A program made the translations under genes and the position numbers. Of a stretch of DNA of 14,508 bases, positions 6,411 through 14,195 are shown piece by piece. The notes beneath the pieces were generated by a model, which was given only the letters and a program-made list of their open reading frames with translations, had not been told where the DNA came from and made no database searches. Positions within the stretch are counted from its first letter, which is position 1, and every line of letters starts with the position of its first letter. This stretch comes from Candidatus Babelota bacterium. GTDB taxonomy: Bacteria; Babelota; Babeliae; Babelales; Babelaceae. Location: NCBI GenBank assembly GCA_003484685.1, contig DNBB01000050.1:1-14508 (forward strand), written 5' to 3'.

Positions 6411-7957
6411 TGCGAGAAATATTTATCCCCAGCCAGATCGGTTCATATTTTATATTTAAGCAACAGATCATATCGTTTGATATTTCCGATCACTCCATCA
6501 AAGCGCTTCTTATTTCGGCCTCTGGTTCCCATATAACCTTAGAACAATGGGTCGAAGAGCCGGCGCATACTGACGAAGAACGAAGTAACAGCCTGCAAAA
6601 AATAAAAAATGCCTTTAACAAGGCCGATCGAATTATCGTCACCCTTTCCGCACAGCAAATTAGCTTCAAAAACCTTACCCTGCCGTTCTCCAACCTCTCA
6701 AAAATCAGACAAATCCTTCCATTTGAACTTAGTGATGCGCTTCCTTTCCCGCTTGACGAGGCAGTCTTTGATGCGATTCCTGCAACAACGTCATCTCTCG
6801 ATGCTCAAACACCATGGCTCACCACTGCCCTGCAAGCTGATACTATGAATCGAAGCCTGCTCCCATTCCTTGAGCAGGGGCTTATTCCTACACGCATTAC
6901 AACGGGACCGATTGAGCTTTTTGCCACACTGGAACACCTTAAGACTTTTGAAAAAGAAAAAAACTACATTCTCATAGCAAGCAACAGCAGTTCAACTGAA
7001 ATTTCACTGGTTCATAACCAAGAACTTTTGGCTGTTCGGACAATTAATATCGGACTATCGGAAAAAATGGCCGGCCTTGATGCACGCACCCTTGAAGAAG
7101 AAGAACAAAAGCAACTTTCCGGGCTATTACGTGAAACAACTTTTTCCATTGAAGCTTTGCTACGGGCACAACGCATACCGAATGCTGATTACACTGTCAT
7201 TCTAACAGAAAACGCCGCCCAAATGAGCTCTTTGGCCCAGGTAATTAGCGAGCAACTAGGCAAAAAAGTCGAAATCATACGACCGCTAGAAATCATCAAA
7301 CTTCCTGTTGTTGAACAACAAAATTCACACCAGATCCCCGCAAAGTTTTTTAAATGCATTACCGCCGCACTGCCCGGCACGCTTAGCCAAAGTTTTAACT
7401 TAGGACGCATGTTTCAGGAAGAACAACAACAAAAGCTCTTTGTGTACCAAGCAACCATAGGTATCGTGGTAGCACTTTTGCTATTTGCAACTCCCATTAC
7501 TATAAACATTTTTTCTTTGCGACGACTGCGAAGCGAAGCAGAAAAGTCAAAACAAGAGATTACGACGCGACTCAAAAAAGAATTTAATCTCACCAGTCGC
7601 CAGCGAAGTCTTAAAGACACCCTTAACCAGTCAGAACAAGCGTTGATAAAAAATGAACAACTCTGGTCGGCGCTTACGACCAATAAATACGCATTTTTGC
7701 GATATATTCAAAAGCTGAACACAACGCTCTCGCGCGAAAAATTAAATCTTGACCTACGCCGACTTATCATTCGTCGTGATGAACTCTCCGGACAAGAAGT
7801 TATTTCGCTCGAAGGGGCCGTACCTAATTTTGCCGCGCTACGAGACTTTGAAGAAGGACTACAAACAACACATCTCTTTGTCACTATTCCGCGACTCCAG
7901 GACCTTCGGTTCTCTATGCAGTTACCAGTCCAAAAAGATGCCTTGGGAGAACTATGA
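6407..7957 (+). CDS. gspL: Type II secretion system protein GspL (PilM/PilN-like fusion)
   Basis: Inner-membrane assembly protein that in this family couples the cytoplasmic ATPase to the periplasmic parts. In 516 residues: a cytoplasmic actin-like domain (~21-340) resembling PilM, with the FDISDHSIKALL nucleotide-fold strand and the LPF-L-DALPFPLDEAVFD region; a membrane helix at ~346-369; a helical segment (~370-430); and a periplasmic ferredoxin-like PilN/GspL domain (~440-510, with LEGAVPNFAALRDFEEGL). The start at 6407 is chosen over an upstream TTG at 6374 because it forms an ATGA overlap with gspD and has AGGG 8 nt upstream (6395-6398). It also overlaps gspM by ATGA. PilM-PilN fusion is the other way to name it. 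Confidence 0.8.
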   Translation: MMREIFIPSQIGSYFIFKQQIISFDISDHSIKALLISASGSHITLEQWVEEPAHTDEERSNSLQKIKNAFNKADRIIVTLSAQQISFKNLTLPFSNLSKIRQILPFELSDALPFPLDEAVFDAIPATTSSLDAQTPWLTTALQADTMNRSLLPFLEQGLIPTRITTGPIELFATLEHLKTFEKEKNYILIASNSSSTEISLVHNQELLAVRTINIGLSEKMAGLDARTLEEEEQKQLSGLLRETTFSIEALLRAQRIPNADYTVILTENAAQMSSLAQVISEQLGKKVEIIRPLEIIKLPVVEQQNSHQIPAKFFKCITAALPGTLSQSFNLGRMFQEEQQQKLFVYQATIGIVVALLLFATPITINIFSLRRLRSEAEKSKQEITTRLKKEFNLTSRQRSLKDTLNQSEQALIKNEQLWSALTTNKYAFLRYIQKLNTTLSREKLNLDLRRLIIRRDELSGQEVISLEGAVPNFAALRDFEEGLQTTHLFVTIPRLQDLRFSMQLPVQKDALGEL

Positions 7958-8511
7958 CCGCACTAGAAAGAATACGGATGTGGCTTGCCGATCTGGATAC
8001 CACAAAACAAATTCGATATTTTGCAATTGGCGCAGGTGTTCTTGCTCTTATCAACATTGCACTCATGGTCTACGGACACCATGCCACTAATAACGTCATC
8101 AAAGAGGTCGCAAATATCAATAAAATGCGCCGTCAAGCCCAACAAATCCTCCAAAAAAACGTTCTTGTTGAACAAAAAAAACAAGAAGTGGAATCCATTT
8201 TAACAAAGGATCCTTCTTTTAAAATCAAAGAATTCTTCGACCAAACGATCGAAGACACCCACCTTGCCAGCAAAAGCACCAAAGAGCCAGAAATTGGCTC
8301 AGCCCGCAATCTAAACAATGGCTATAACGAAATCAAGCTTGAAGCGAGCTTTTCTGAAGTCACTATGCAGGATATTACCGAGCTCATACTTGCATTGGAA
8401 AAAAATCCCCGTATCTTTACCAAAGATCTTATTATGAGTCGCAACAAAAACAATACCAAGTCACTTGATGTCACGATCACGATTGCGACGCTTCAACCAA
8501 CCGTCACCTAA
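7954..8511 (+). CDS. gspM: Type II secretion system protein GspM (PilO-like)
   Basis: A 185-residue bitopic inner-membrane protein. It has a short cytoplasmic N-terminus, one membrane helix at ~21-41, a helical, probably coiled-coil segment at ~45-85, and a small periplasmic alpha/beta domain (~88-180) of the ferredoxin-like type seen in GspM and PilO. Family members pair with GspL or PilN and stabilise them. Sequence conservation is low, so the call rests on size, topology and position directly after gspL (ATGA overlap at 7954-7957) and before a secretin. The next gene follows after 10 bp. Confidence 0.7.
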   Translation: MTALERIRMWLADLDTTKQIRYFAIGAGVLALINIALMVYGHHATNNVIKEVANINKMRRQAQQILQKNVLVEQKKQEVESILTKDPSFKIKEFFDQTIEDTHLASKSTKEPEIGSARNLNNGYNEIKLEASFSEVTMQDITELILALEKNPRIFTKDLIMSRNKNNTKSLDVTITIATLQPTVT

Positions 8512-8521
8512 GGAATAACCG

Positions 8522-10810
8522 ATGCTTGGAATTCGCCTATTCATTATCTTTGGCCTTGCCCTCTTCTGCTGTGAGCAAATGCAGTCAGCGACCTCCCAGC
8601 AGCCAAACAAAAGCAAGCGCGAAACCTATATCAAGGTTAACAAGGAAGAAGAGCTTCGAACGCTGCTTGAAAAAATAGCTCATGCAGAAAAACATAATGT
8701 CATTTTTCCGTATGGTTCGGAACAAATCACGCAAAAAATAAATTTTGGCAAGCGAAAACGACTTCCCCTCAGCCAAGCAAAACGCTACGCCGAAACGCTT
8801 ATGGAACTTTCTGGTTATGCAATGAGCCAGAGCAGCAGTGCCGTAATCATTCAAAAACTCAACGAAAACAACCTCACACGCCGTGGCCTTCCCCTCTTTG
8901 TTAACGTTGATCCAGAAAAACTTCCTAACACCGACGAACACATTCGCGCTCTGTACTTTTTAACTAACTTCCGAACCCCCGAATCGGCAACGAGCAATGA
9001 CCCAATCAACCTTTTGATTCGTGATACTTTGGGTACACAAACAAGTTACTTTTATGAACCGAAGACCAACAGTATTATTTTTACTGGTTCTGCACGAAAA
9101 ATTGCGTCGACCATGAATCTGGTACTCAAGCTTGATCAAACTGGTTCACCAGAAAAGATTGAAGAGATCCCACTCTTTAATGCGAGCGCAACAATTCTCG
9201 CCAAAATTATTGGTGATCAACTTATTGCTGCTGCCAAGGGCCAAATGCACAGCATGCGCCCAACCATTAAGACACATGAGGATTTATATTTTGCACCGAA
9301 TACCCGGGTAATTGCGAACAAACAAAACAACTCATTAATCGTTATAGGCCAAGAAAGCTCCATCAACCGAATTCGCAAGCTTGTATATGAGCACCTTGAT
9401 AAACAGCCCGAGAATGGCAGCTCAATCTTACACGTGTATGAATTGCAATACCTTGAATCAAAAGCATTTGCAAACGTTTTGAGCAAAATCGTGCAACCTA
9501 CTCAGGGTCAGTCGAAAAAAGACTTTTCTGGTCCTGAACAATATTTTGATGAAATTATTATTGTTGCCGAAGAAGAAAGTGCTAAAGGCGGTCAGCGTGG
9601 TGGTAGTTTTAGCAGCGGCCTTACCATTGGAGGCAACCGCCTTATTATTGCATGCAGTGGAAAGGATTGGCCACGAATCAAAGCATTGATTCAACAGCTT
9701 GACAAACCGCAGCTTCAGATCGCCATCCAAATCCTTATTGCTGACCTCACCTTTGTCGGCAAAAAAGAATTAAAAGCCCACACACGAAATCCACTGGCAC
9801 TTGATCAAAACAACCTCCTACCAAACGGATTCACTTACCAGAGCGGCCATTTATCCTCAATTACCGTTGATCCGCTACCTGGCTCTGCCGATTTTACGCC
9901 ACAAACACTTGCTGCTGACTTGCTAAAGCTCGTCTCCTCAGGAAGCGCCGATATGGCGCTCAGCGCTACAACTGGCCAAAACAACTACGGGTCTATGATC
10001 ATCTCGCTTGCTGATAAAACGAACAACAGCATTTGGGGTGTTTTAAAGCTCTTAGACCGCTGGATCGAAAGCAAAGTAGTTACCCAAGTTATCGTGAGCG
10101 TAAAGAACAACGAAGAAACTACCGCAAGCAGCACCGTCACACGGCGCAAAGAAGGAACATCTGACGGGCAAACCGTAAATACTACCATCCCAATCAAAGA
10201 CTTTGATGCGACAACATCCGTTACTATCAAGCCGCGTATCAGCTCGTTAGATCGCATAACACTTCAGGTAAACGCTAAGGTTGAATCTTTTACCGACGAA
10301 GCTACGTTCACACGCAAGACCCAAGAAGTCAAAACTAGTGCTTCGATGCACTCGGGTGACATATGGGTATTGGGGGGACTGGCAAAAGTTAATGACGCAG
10401 AAAGCAATACCCAGTGGCCGCTCTTAGGCTCGATACCAATCATTGGCAACCTGTTTAAAGGCAATGCACAAACACGAGAAAAGAGTAATCTCGCCATTTT
10501 TATTCACCCAACCGTTATCGATCCAAAATTGCGGGCTGGTTTCAATCAACTAACCGAAGAATTGATTGAAGAAGGAAGAGAAATTATCAAAAGTGGGGAG
10601 CTGTTTTCCAATCTCAAAGATCCGGTCACCATGCTCTATTTCTCAAGCGAACAGGACGTGACTGGAAGCGAGCTCTTTACCCAATACCAGGCACGCGCTC
10701 CAGAAAAAGAACAGGCTAAAACCTCTACCAAAAAGCCAACGCTTGAAGCGTGGGAAAAAGAAGGGCTTAAGCGCCTTGCAGAACTGCGCGAAAACCCTCT
10801 AAAGAAGTAA
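8522..10810 (+). CDS. Second secretin (GspD/PilQ-type), paralogue of the first
   Basis: A 762-residue outer-membrane secretin with a signal peptide (~1-23). It has an N0-like domain (~38-115), N1 (~140-205), N2 (~211-293), N3 (~302-393) and the C-domain (~398-668), with VLGGL at ~616-620 and the canonical PLLGSIPIIGNLF at 633-645. It is homologous along its length to the secretin at 3720-6410: both share a P-KLPN-D--IR--YF signature before N1, the N2 and N3 motifs, and a DP----F-SE motif in the tail beyond the secretin domain. Unlike the first copy it has no long acidic extension before N0. AAGGA (8510-8514) lies 7 nt upstream of the ATG. Cys17 and Cys18 at the end of the signal peptide do not form a good lipobox. 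It may form its own channel or a mixed one. Confidence 0.85.
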   Translation: MLGIRLFIIFGLALFCCEQMQSATSQQPNKSKRETYIKVNKEEELRTLLEKIAHAEKHNVIFPYGSEQITQKINFGKRKRLPLSQAKRYAETLMELSGYAMSQSSSAVIIQKLNENNLTRRGLPLFVNVDPEKLPNTDEHIRALYFLTNFRTPESATSNDPINLLIRDTLGTQTSYFYEPKTNSIIFTGSARKIASTMNLVLKLDQTGSPEKIEEIPLFNASATILAKIIGDQLIAAAKGQMHSMRPTIKTHEDLYFAPNTRVIANKQNNSLIVIGQESSINRIRKLVYEHLDKQPENGSSILHVYELQYLESKAFANVLSKIVQPTQGQSKKDFSGPEQYFDEIIIVAEEESAKGGQRGGSFSSGLTIGGNRLIIACSGKDWPRIKALIQQLDKPQLQIAIQILIADLTFVGKKELKAHTRNPLALDQNNLLPNGFTYQSGHLSSITVDPLPGSADFTPQTLAADLLKLVSSGSADMALSATTGQNNYGSMIISLADKTNNSIWGVLKLLDRWIESKVVTQVIVSVKNNEETTASSTVTRRKEGTSDGQTVNTTIPIKDFDATTSVTIKPRISSLDRITLQVNAKVESFTDEATFTRKTQEVKTSASMHSGDIWVLGGLAKVNDAESNTQWPLLGSIPIIGNLFKGNAQTREKSNLAIFIHPTVIDPKLRAGFNQLTEELIEEGREIIKSGELFSNLKDPVTMLYFSSEQDVTGSELFTQYQARAPEKEQAKTSTKKPTLEAWEKEGLKRLAELRENPLKK

Positions 10811-10812
10811 AA

Positions 10813-12066
10813 CTATTCACTTAACGGACGCTTTAAATGATCCTCGATCGTTAACAAACGGTTATATTTGGCCAGGCGCTCACCGCGCGTTAGCCCGCCT
10901 GCTTTAATTTGCCCAGCATTGCTTCCCACAGCCAAATCAGCAATAAAACTATCTTCGGTTTCGCCGGATCTATGAGAAATAATTGTCATCCATCCATGTT
11001 CCTGACAGAGCTGGATAGCCTGAATAGCCTCCGTAACGGACCCAATTTGGTTAGGCTTAATAATTGATGCCGTAGCAATCTCATGTTCAATGCCATACGC
11101 AATGCGATGCGGATTGGTGACAAAAATATCATCTCCAACAATCTGGATCCGATCTTTTAGCATTTGGGTCAAAAGTTTCCACCCCTCCCAATCTTCTTCA
11201 TGCAAGCCATCTTCAATCGAACAAATTGGATATTCTTCACAAAGTCGCACATAAAAATTAACCATCTCAGCAGAACTCATCTGTGCATCACGTACCTGGT
11301 ATTGTTTTGAAGCCGGATCATACAACTGAGAAGCAGCAACATCCAACGCACAAAAAAATGAGTACCCGTACTGCAATTGCACGTACGCAATGGCTTCTTG
11401 CAAAATATCAAGCGCCTCTTTTTCATTCGTTAGCTGCGGAGAATACCCGCCCTCCTCACCAAAGGTATACGGGATCTTTTCTTTTTTAAGGATATTGCCC
11501 AATTCATGAAACAGAACAACTCCCGCATCAAACGCTGAAGTAAAATCAGTAAAATTAACCGGCATCGCCAAGAACTCTTGGATTAACAAGTTATTGTTAG
11601 CATGCAAGCCCCCATTAATTAGATTAAATAGGGGGAATGGCAAAGAAATAGATTCAGCCCCCATGGCATATCCAATAAACTCATATAGCTCAACCCCTTC
11701 AGAATGAGCATGGGCACGATACAAAGACATACTTGTCGCAAGCATAGCTGGCGCCCCAAACAATGATTTATCTTGTGTTCCGTCCGCATCACGAATTTCA
11801 AGATCCATAGTAATGGCATGAACGGTACGCCCCAAAAGTAGTGGCGCTATATCGCGCTCAACAGCCTCAGCCGCTTGCCGCATCCCTCGCCCCCATAGGC
11901 GCGCGTCATTATCAAAGGGAACATGCGCCTCATGTCGGCCCCGAGAAAGACCTGCTGGAACTGATGAACTCCAACATGAGCCATCTTCTAAATATATATC
12001 ACAAGCTAACGTTGGCCAGCCACGCGAATTGAAAACCTCACGCGCCCGAATATCTTTTATTTTCAT
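10813..12066 (-). CDS. eno: Enolase (phosphopyruvate hydratase)
   Basis: Converts 2-phosphoglycerate to phosphoenolpyruvate in glycolysis; cytoplasmic and Mg-dependent. It has 417 residues, slightly shorter than the usual ~430. The start is the ATG at 12066, with AGGAG 5 nt upstream (12076-12072) and the typical MKIKDIRAREVFNSRG beginning; a frame extension to 12159 is not needed. Active-site residues by family alignment are present: Ser41, His155, Glu164, Glu205, Asp242, Glu285, Asp312, Lys337, the SHRSGETED segment at 364-372, and Lys388. Several near-invariant positions differ: SRGNPT is SRGWPT, the GASTG loop is GLSRG, and GDEGG is GEEGG. It converges on the second secretin with 2 bp between stops, and is divergent from the phosphatase gene. 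Confidence 0.95.
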   Translation of the reverse strand: MKIKDIRAREVFNSRGWPTLACDIYLEDGSCWSSSVPAGLSRGRHEAHVPFDNDARLWGRGMRQAAEAVERDIAPLLLGRTVHAITMDLEIRDADGTQDKSLFGAPAMLATSMSLYRAHAHSEGVELYEFIGYAMGAESISLPFPLFNLINGGLHANNNLLIQEFLAMPVNFTDFTSAFDAGVVLFHELGNILKKEKIPYTFGEEGGYSPQLTNEKEALDILQEAIAYVQLQYGYSFFCALDVAASQLYDPASKQYQVRDAQMSSAEMVNFYVRLCEEYPICSIEDGLHEEDWEGWKLLTQMLKDRIQIVGDDIFVTNPHRIAYGIEHEIATASIIKPNQIGSVTEAIQAIQLCQEHGWMTIISHRSGETEDSFIADLAVGSNAGQIKAGGLTRGERLAKYNRLLTIEDHLKRPLSE

Positions 12067-12071
12067 ACCAT

Positions 12072-12076
12072 CTCCT
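12072..12076 (-). promoter_or_regulatory. Ribosome binding site of enolase
   Basis: On the minus strand AGGAG lies 5 nt before the ATG at 12066. It settles the start against the longer open frame reaching 12159, whose extra 31 residues do not look like enolase. Confidence 0.8.
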
Positions 12077-12121
12077 CTCACCAGAAATTCATACTCGTAG
12101 CCTAAACATTCCCATAAACTG

Positions 12122-12145
12122 ATGTAAACAGAGCGTAGTTTACAT
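12122..12145. promoter_or_regulatory. Inverted repeat between divergent genes, possible operator
   Basis: ATGTAAAC and GTTTACAT form a perfect 8-bp inverted repeat with an 8-bp spacer in the 158-bp gap between eno and the phosphatase gene. Each arm contains TTTACA, a -35-like hexamer, reading outward on its strand. The layout fits a dimeric regulator covering both promoters, but no regulator is known. Confidence 0.4.
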
Positions 12146-12167
12146 GAACACTCAAGCATGTTAGACT
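12139..12167 (+). promoter_or_regulatory. Predicted promoter of the phosphatase gene
   Basis: TTTACA (12139-12144) and TAGACT (12162-12167) are separated by 17 bp, followed by an AT-rich leader to the ATG at 12225. The -10 matches consensus at only four of six positions. The -35 lies in the right arm of the inverted repeat at 12122-12145. Confidence 0.35.
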
Positions 12168-12224
12168 AAATATTCTAATTGTTTTAAAAAATAAAAATTC
12201 AACGAAATTAAGGCGTATTTTATT

Positions 12225-13646
12225 ATGAAAAAGCTTACTGCGGCCCTATTGGGGGCCATTTTTTTGCTCTCTAGCATGAACCCCTCACGCATTTTGTCCA
12301 ATGAAAAATCAGAAGCCAGCATAGAGCAAAGTAACCCCTTCGAGTTTACCCTTAGAGCATACGCAAAAGACGATAGTGAACAAGCAATAAACGAACAAAT
12401 TGCAAGCAACGTTGACTTAGGTAAAGACCAACGTTCTGCCCTACAAAAGCTACAAGACCAATTTATTCAGCTAATGGAAACAGAGGTCGCCAAAAAGCAA
12501 GAAAACATTACGCCTGGAATGGCATGCGTTGAAAAAGTCACGCTACCCGCAGATGCTAAAGTTATTATGCATGGGGACCTGCACGGCAACTTTCAATCAC
12601 TAAAAACAATCCTGACCAAAGCTATTACTGATGGCCTCATTACGACAGATCTTAAACTCGTTGGTAATACCTTCTTTTTCTGCCTTGGTGACTACACGGA
12701 TCGTGGCGCGTCAGGACTTGAAGTGTGGGTTTTGCTTATGCAACTCAAATTAAAAAATCCCGACAAAGTTTTCTTGCTCAAAGGCAATCATGAAGACATC
12801 ACAATCGCAAAGCGTCGCGGTTTTTTAGACAAAACGACCTTTTCAGATGAGCTGCGTGCAAAATTTGAACTCACAAACAATGAGGCTATGCTCAACAAAC
12901 TACTCGCTTCCTGGAACAAATGTTTCAACATGTTACCCGAAATGATCGTCCTTGATTGGGAAAATGAAGATCATACACATACCTACCTCCCGTGTATTCA
13001 TGGTGCTATCGAAAGCGCAGAATGCATTCAATCGGATACCGAGGCTAAAAAAACTTTTGAACGAAACTGCGCCAAAATTAATGAGATGCTTCAAGACAAC
13101 AGCAAAAAACAAGCCTGGATCAATTTGCAATACAAACCTTATTTTGACCCATATGCGTGGGAAAAAACAGGAAAAAGTCCCTATACATGGCACGATATCA
13201 CCGAAGAAAATGCAAAAAGCACGATAACTGGTAACCGCGGTGGCTCAACTAAAATACTTGGTTCTGAAGACATCAAAACCTTCATTCAAAAGGCATTCCC
13301 AGAAAAAAGCTTTGTGCCCGCATTCCTTAAAGGCCACAGACAAAATAATCGCGCACTCTTTGCAAACACCGCACATCCAGGCATTGCAAAGCTCGTTGGC
13401 GGCCTTGCATGGATCCTGGATTATCAAGAAGAAACGGTCGGTGCAATTGACACCTGGGTTATCATTCAGAAGAGCATAAACACACAAAAACCCTTTTCTG
13501 CTGAACTCATTCGCTTTCCCCTCAAAGCAGCCACTCCGCTCAAGAAAACCCCTGCGCATAGCAATAGCACAAAAAGCAAACTCTTTGCGCAAACAACAAA
13601 TCTGAGAATACAAAAAAAGAAGACCAATCTGTATGCCTGGCTCTAG
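12225..13646 (+). CDS. Exported PPP-family metallophosphatase (Ser/Thr protein phosphatase-like)
   Basis: A 473-residue protein with a signal peptide (MKKLTAALLGAIFLL, ending near 25). The three metal-binding signatures of PPP phosphatases are present in order: GDLHG (117-121), GDYTDRG (155-161) and GNHE (187-190). Two later histidines in suitable context, CIHG (His259) and KGHRQ (His371), complete a two-metal site. The family hydrolyses phosphoesters, commonly phospho-Ser/Thr in proteins; whether the substrate here is a protein or a nucleotide cannot be told. About 90 residues precede the catalytic core, and a basic tail (~437-473) follows. The ribosome site is weak (AAGG at 12210-12213, 11 nt from the ATG). 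The signal peptide implies activity in the periplasm or outside the cell, which makes a host-directed role possible. Confidence 0.8.
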   Translation: MKKLTAALLGAIFLLSSMNPSRILSNEKSEASIEQSNPFEFTLRAYAKDDSEQAINEQIASNVDLGKDQRSALQKLQDQFIQLMETEVAKKQENITPGMACVEKVTLPADAKVIMHGDLHGNFQSLKTILTKAITDGLITTDLKLVGNTFFFCLGDYTDRGASGLEVWVLLMQLKLKNPDKVFLLKGNHEDITIAKRRGFLDKTTFSDELRAKFELTNNEAMLNKLLASWNKCFNMLPEMIVLDWENEDHTHTYLPCIHGAIESAECIQSDTEAKKTFERNCAKINEMLQDNSKKQAWINLQYKPYFDPYAWEKTGKSPYTWHDITEENAKSTITGNRGGSTKILGSEDIKTFIQKAFPEKSFVPAFLKGHRQNNRALFANTAHPGIAKLVGGLAWILDYQEETVGAIDTWVIIQKSINTQKPFSAELIRFPLKAATPLKKTPAHSNSTKSKLFAQTTNLRIQKKKTNLYAWL

Positions 13647-13772
13647 CGAGATCGCTACGACACTATAACAAACTCATACCTCCTCAAAAAAGTTATATTC
13701 AAAACAGACAACGCTTTTTAAAACTTGCAGGTAAACACATGTTTTTGATTTACTAATAGAAAAGGAGTTTTT

Positions 13773-14183
13773 ATGAGAGACAAAACTACTATTATCCTAC
13801 TTGGCCTCTTGCTGTGCCAAACCGCAATATTAGCGCAAGAAATTATACCGGATTCAACAAAGACCACCGCCTATCTTGTTGATAAAAACCAGGAAAACTA
13901 TTATTTACAGGTCAAAGACGGAGAGATTGTTCACACGCCGCTTCGAGCAAACGCAAGTCACTTTATATTAGAAAACATCACCCAGGCCATGAGCCAAAAA
14001 TATGGCATTGGTAATGCGCACTACCTAATTAAATTTGATGGAAAGCTGCTCAATACCGATGGTAAAAAACTTACTTTGGGGCTTTACAACAATCACCTAA
14101 GTCACTGGTCGAGTGTTATTCATTACCAGTTTTGGCGTATTTTAAAAAACAATAACTACGAATTAGAACAAGTAGAACCATAA
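13773..14183 (+). CDS. Small exported protein of unknown function
   Basis: 136 residues with a clear signal peptide (MRDKTTIILLGLLLCQTAILAQ, cleavage near AQ-E). The mature part is about 114 residues, with no cysteine and many aromatic and Asn/His residues. It reads as alternating short beta-strands: YYLQVKDGEIVHTP, ASHFILEN, HYLIKFDGKLL, YQFWRIL. The YL-V-DG-V pattern resembles beta-trefoil (ricin or fascin-like) units, but that is only a visual impression. AAGGAG (13762-13767) lies 5 nt before the ATG. A similar signal-peptide protein follows after 12 bp, so the two are probably co-transcribed. I do not recognise the family. The gap upstream (13647-13772) holds no convincing terminator or promoter. 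Confidence 0.7.
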   Translation: MRDKTTIILLGLLLCQTAILAQEIIPDSTKTTAYLVDKNQENYYLQVKDGEIVHTPLRANASHFILENITQAMSQKYGIGNAHYLIKFDGKLLNTDGKKLTLGLYNNHLSHWSSVIHYQFWRILKNNNYELEQVEP

Positions 14184-14195
14184 AAAGGAGAAATT

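Noticed and set aside
8567..8575. Lipoprotein signal in the second secretin (Cys17/Cys18)
   Set aside because: The residues before the cysteines (ALF) do not match a lipobox, and an ordinary signal peptidase site lies just after.
12067..12159. N-terminal extension of enolase to 12159
   Set aside because: The 31 extra residues do not resemble enolase, while the ATG at 12066 has a good ribosome site and the family-typical start.
13643..13657. Hairpin TAGCG-AGAT-CGCTA at the phosphatase stop as a terminator
   Set aside because: The stem is only 5 bp, overlaps the stop codon and has no T-run, so it is too weak to call.
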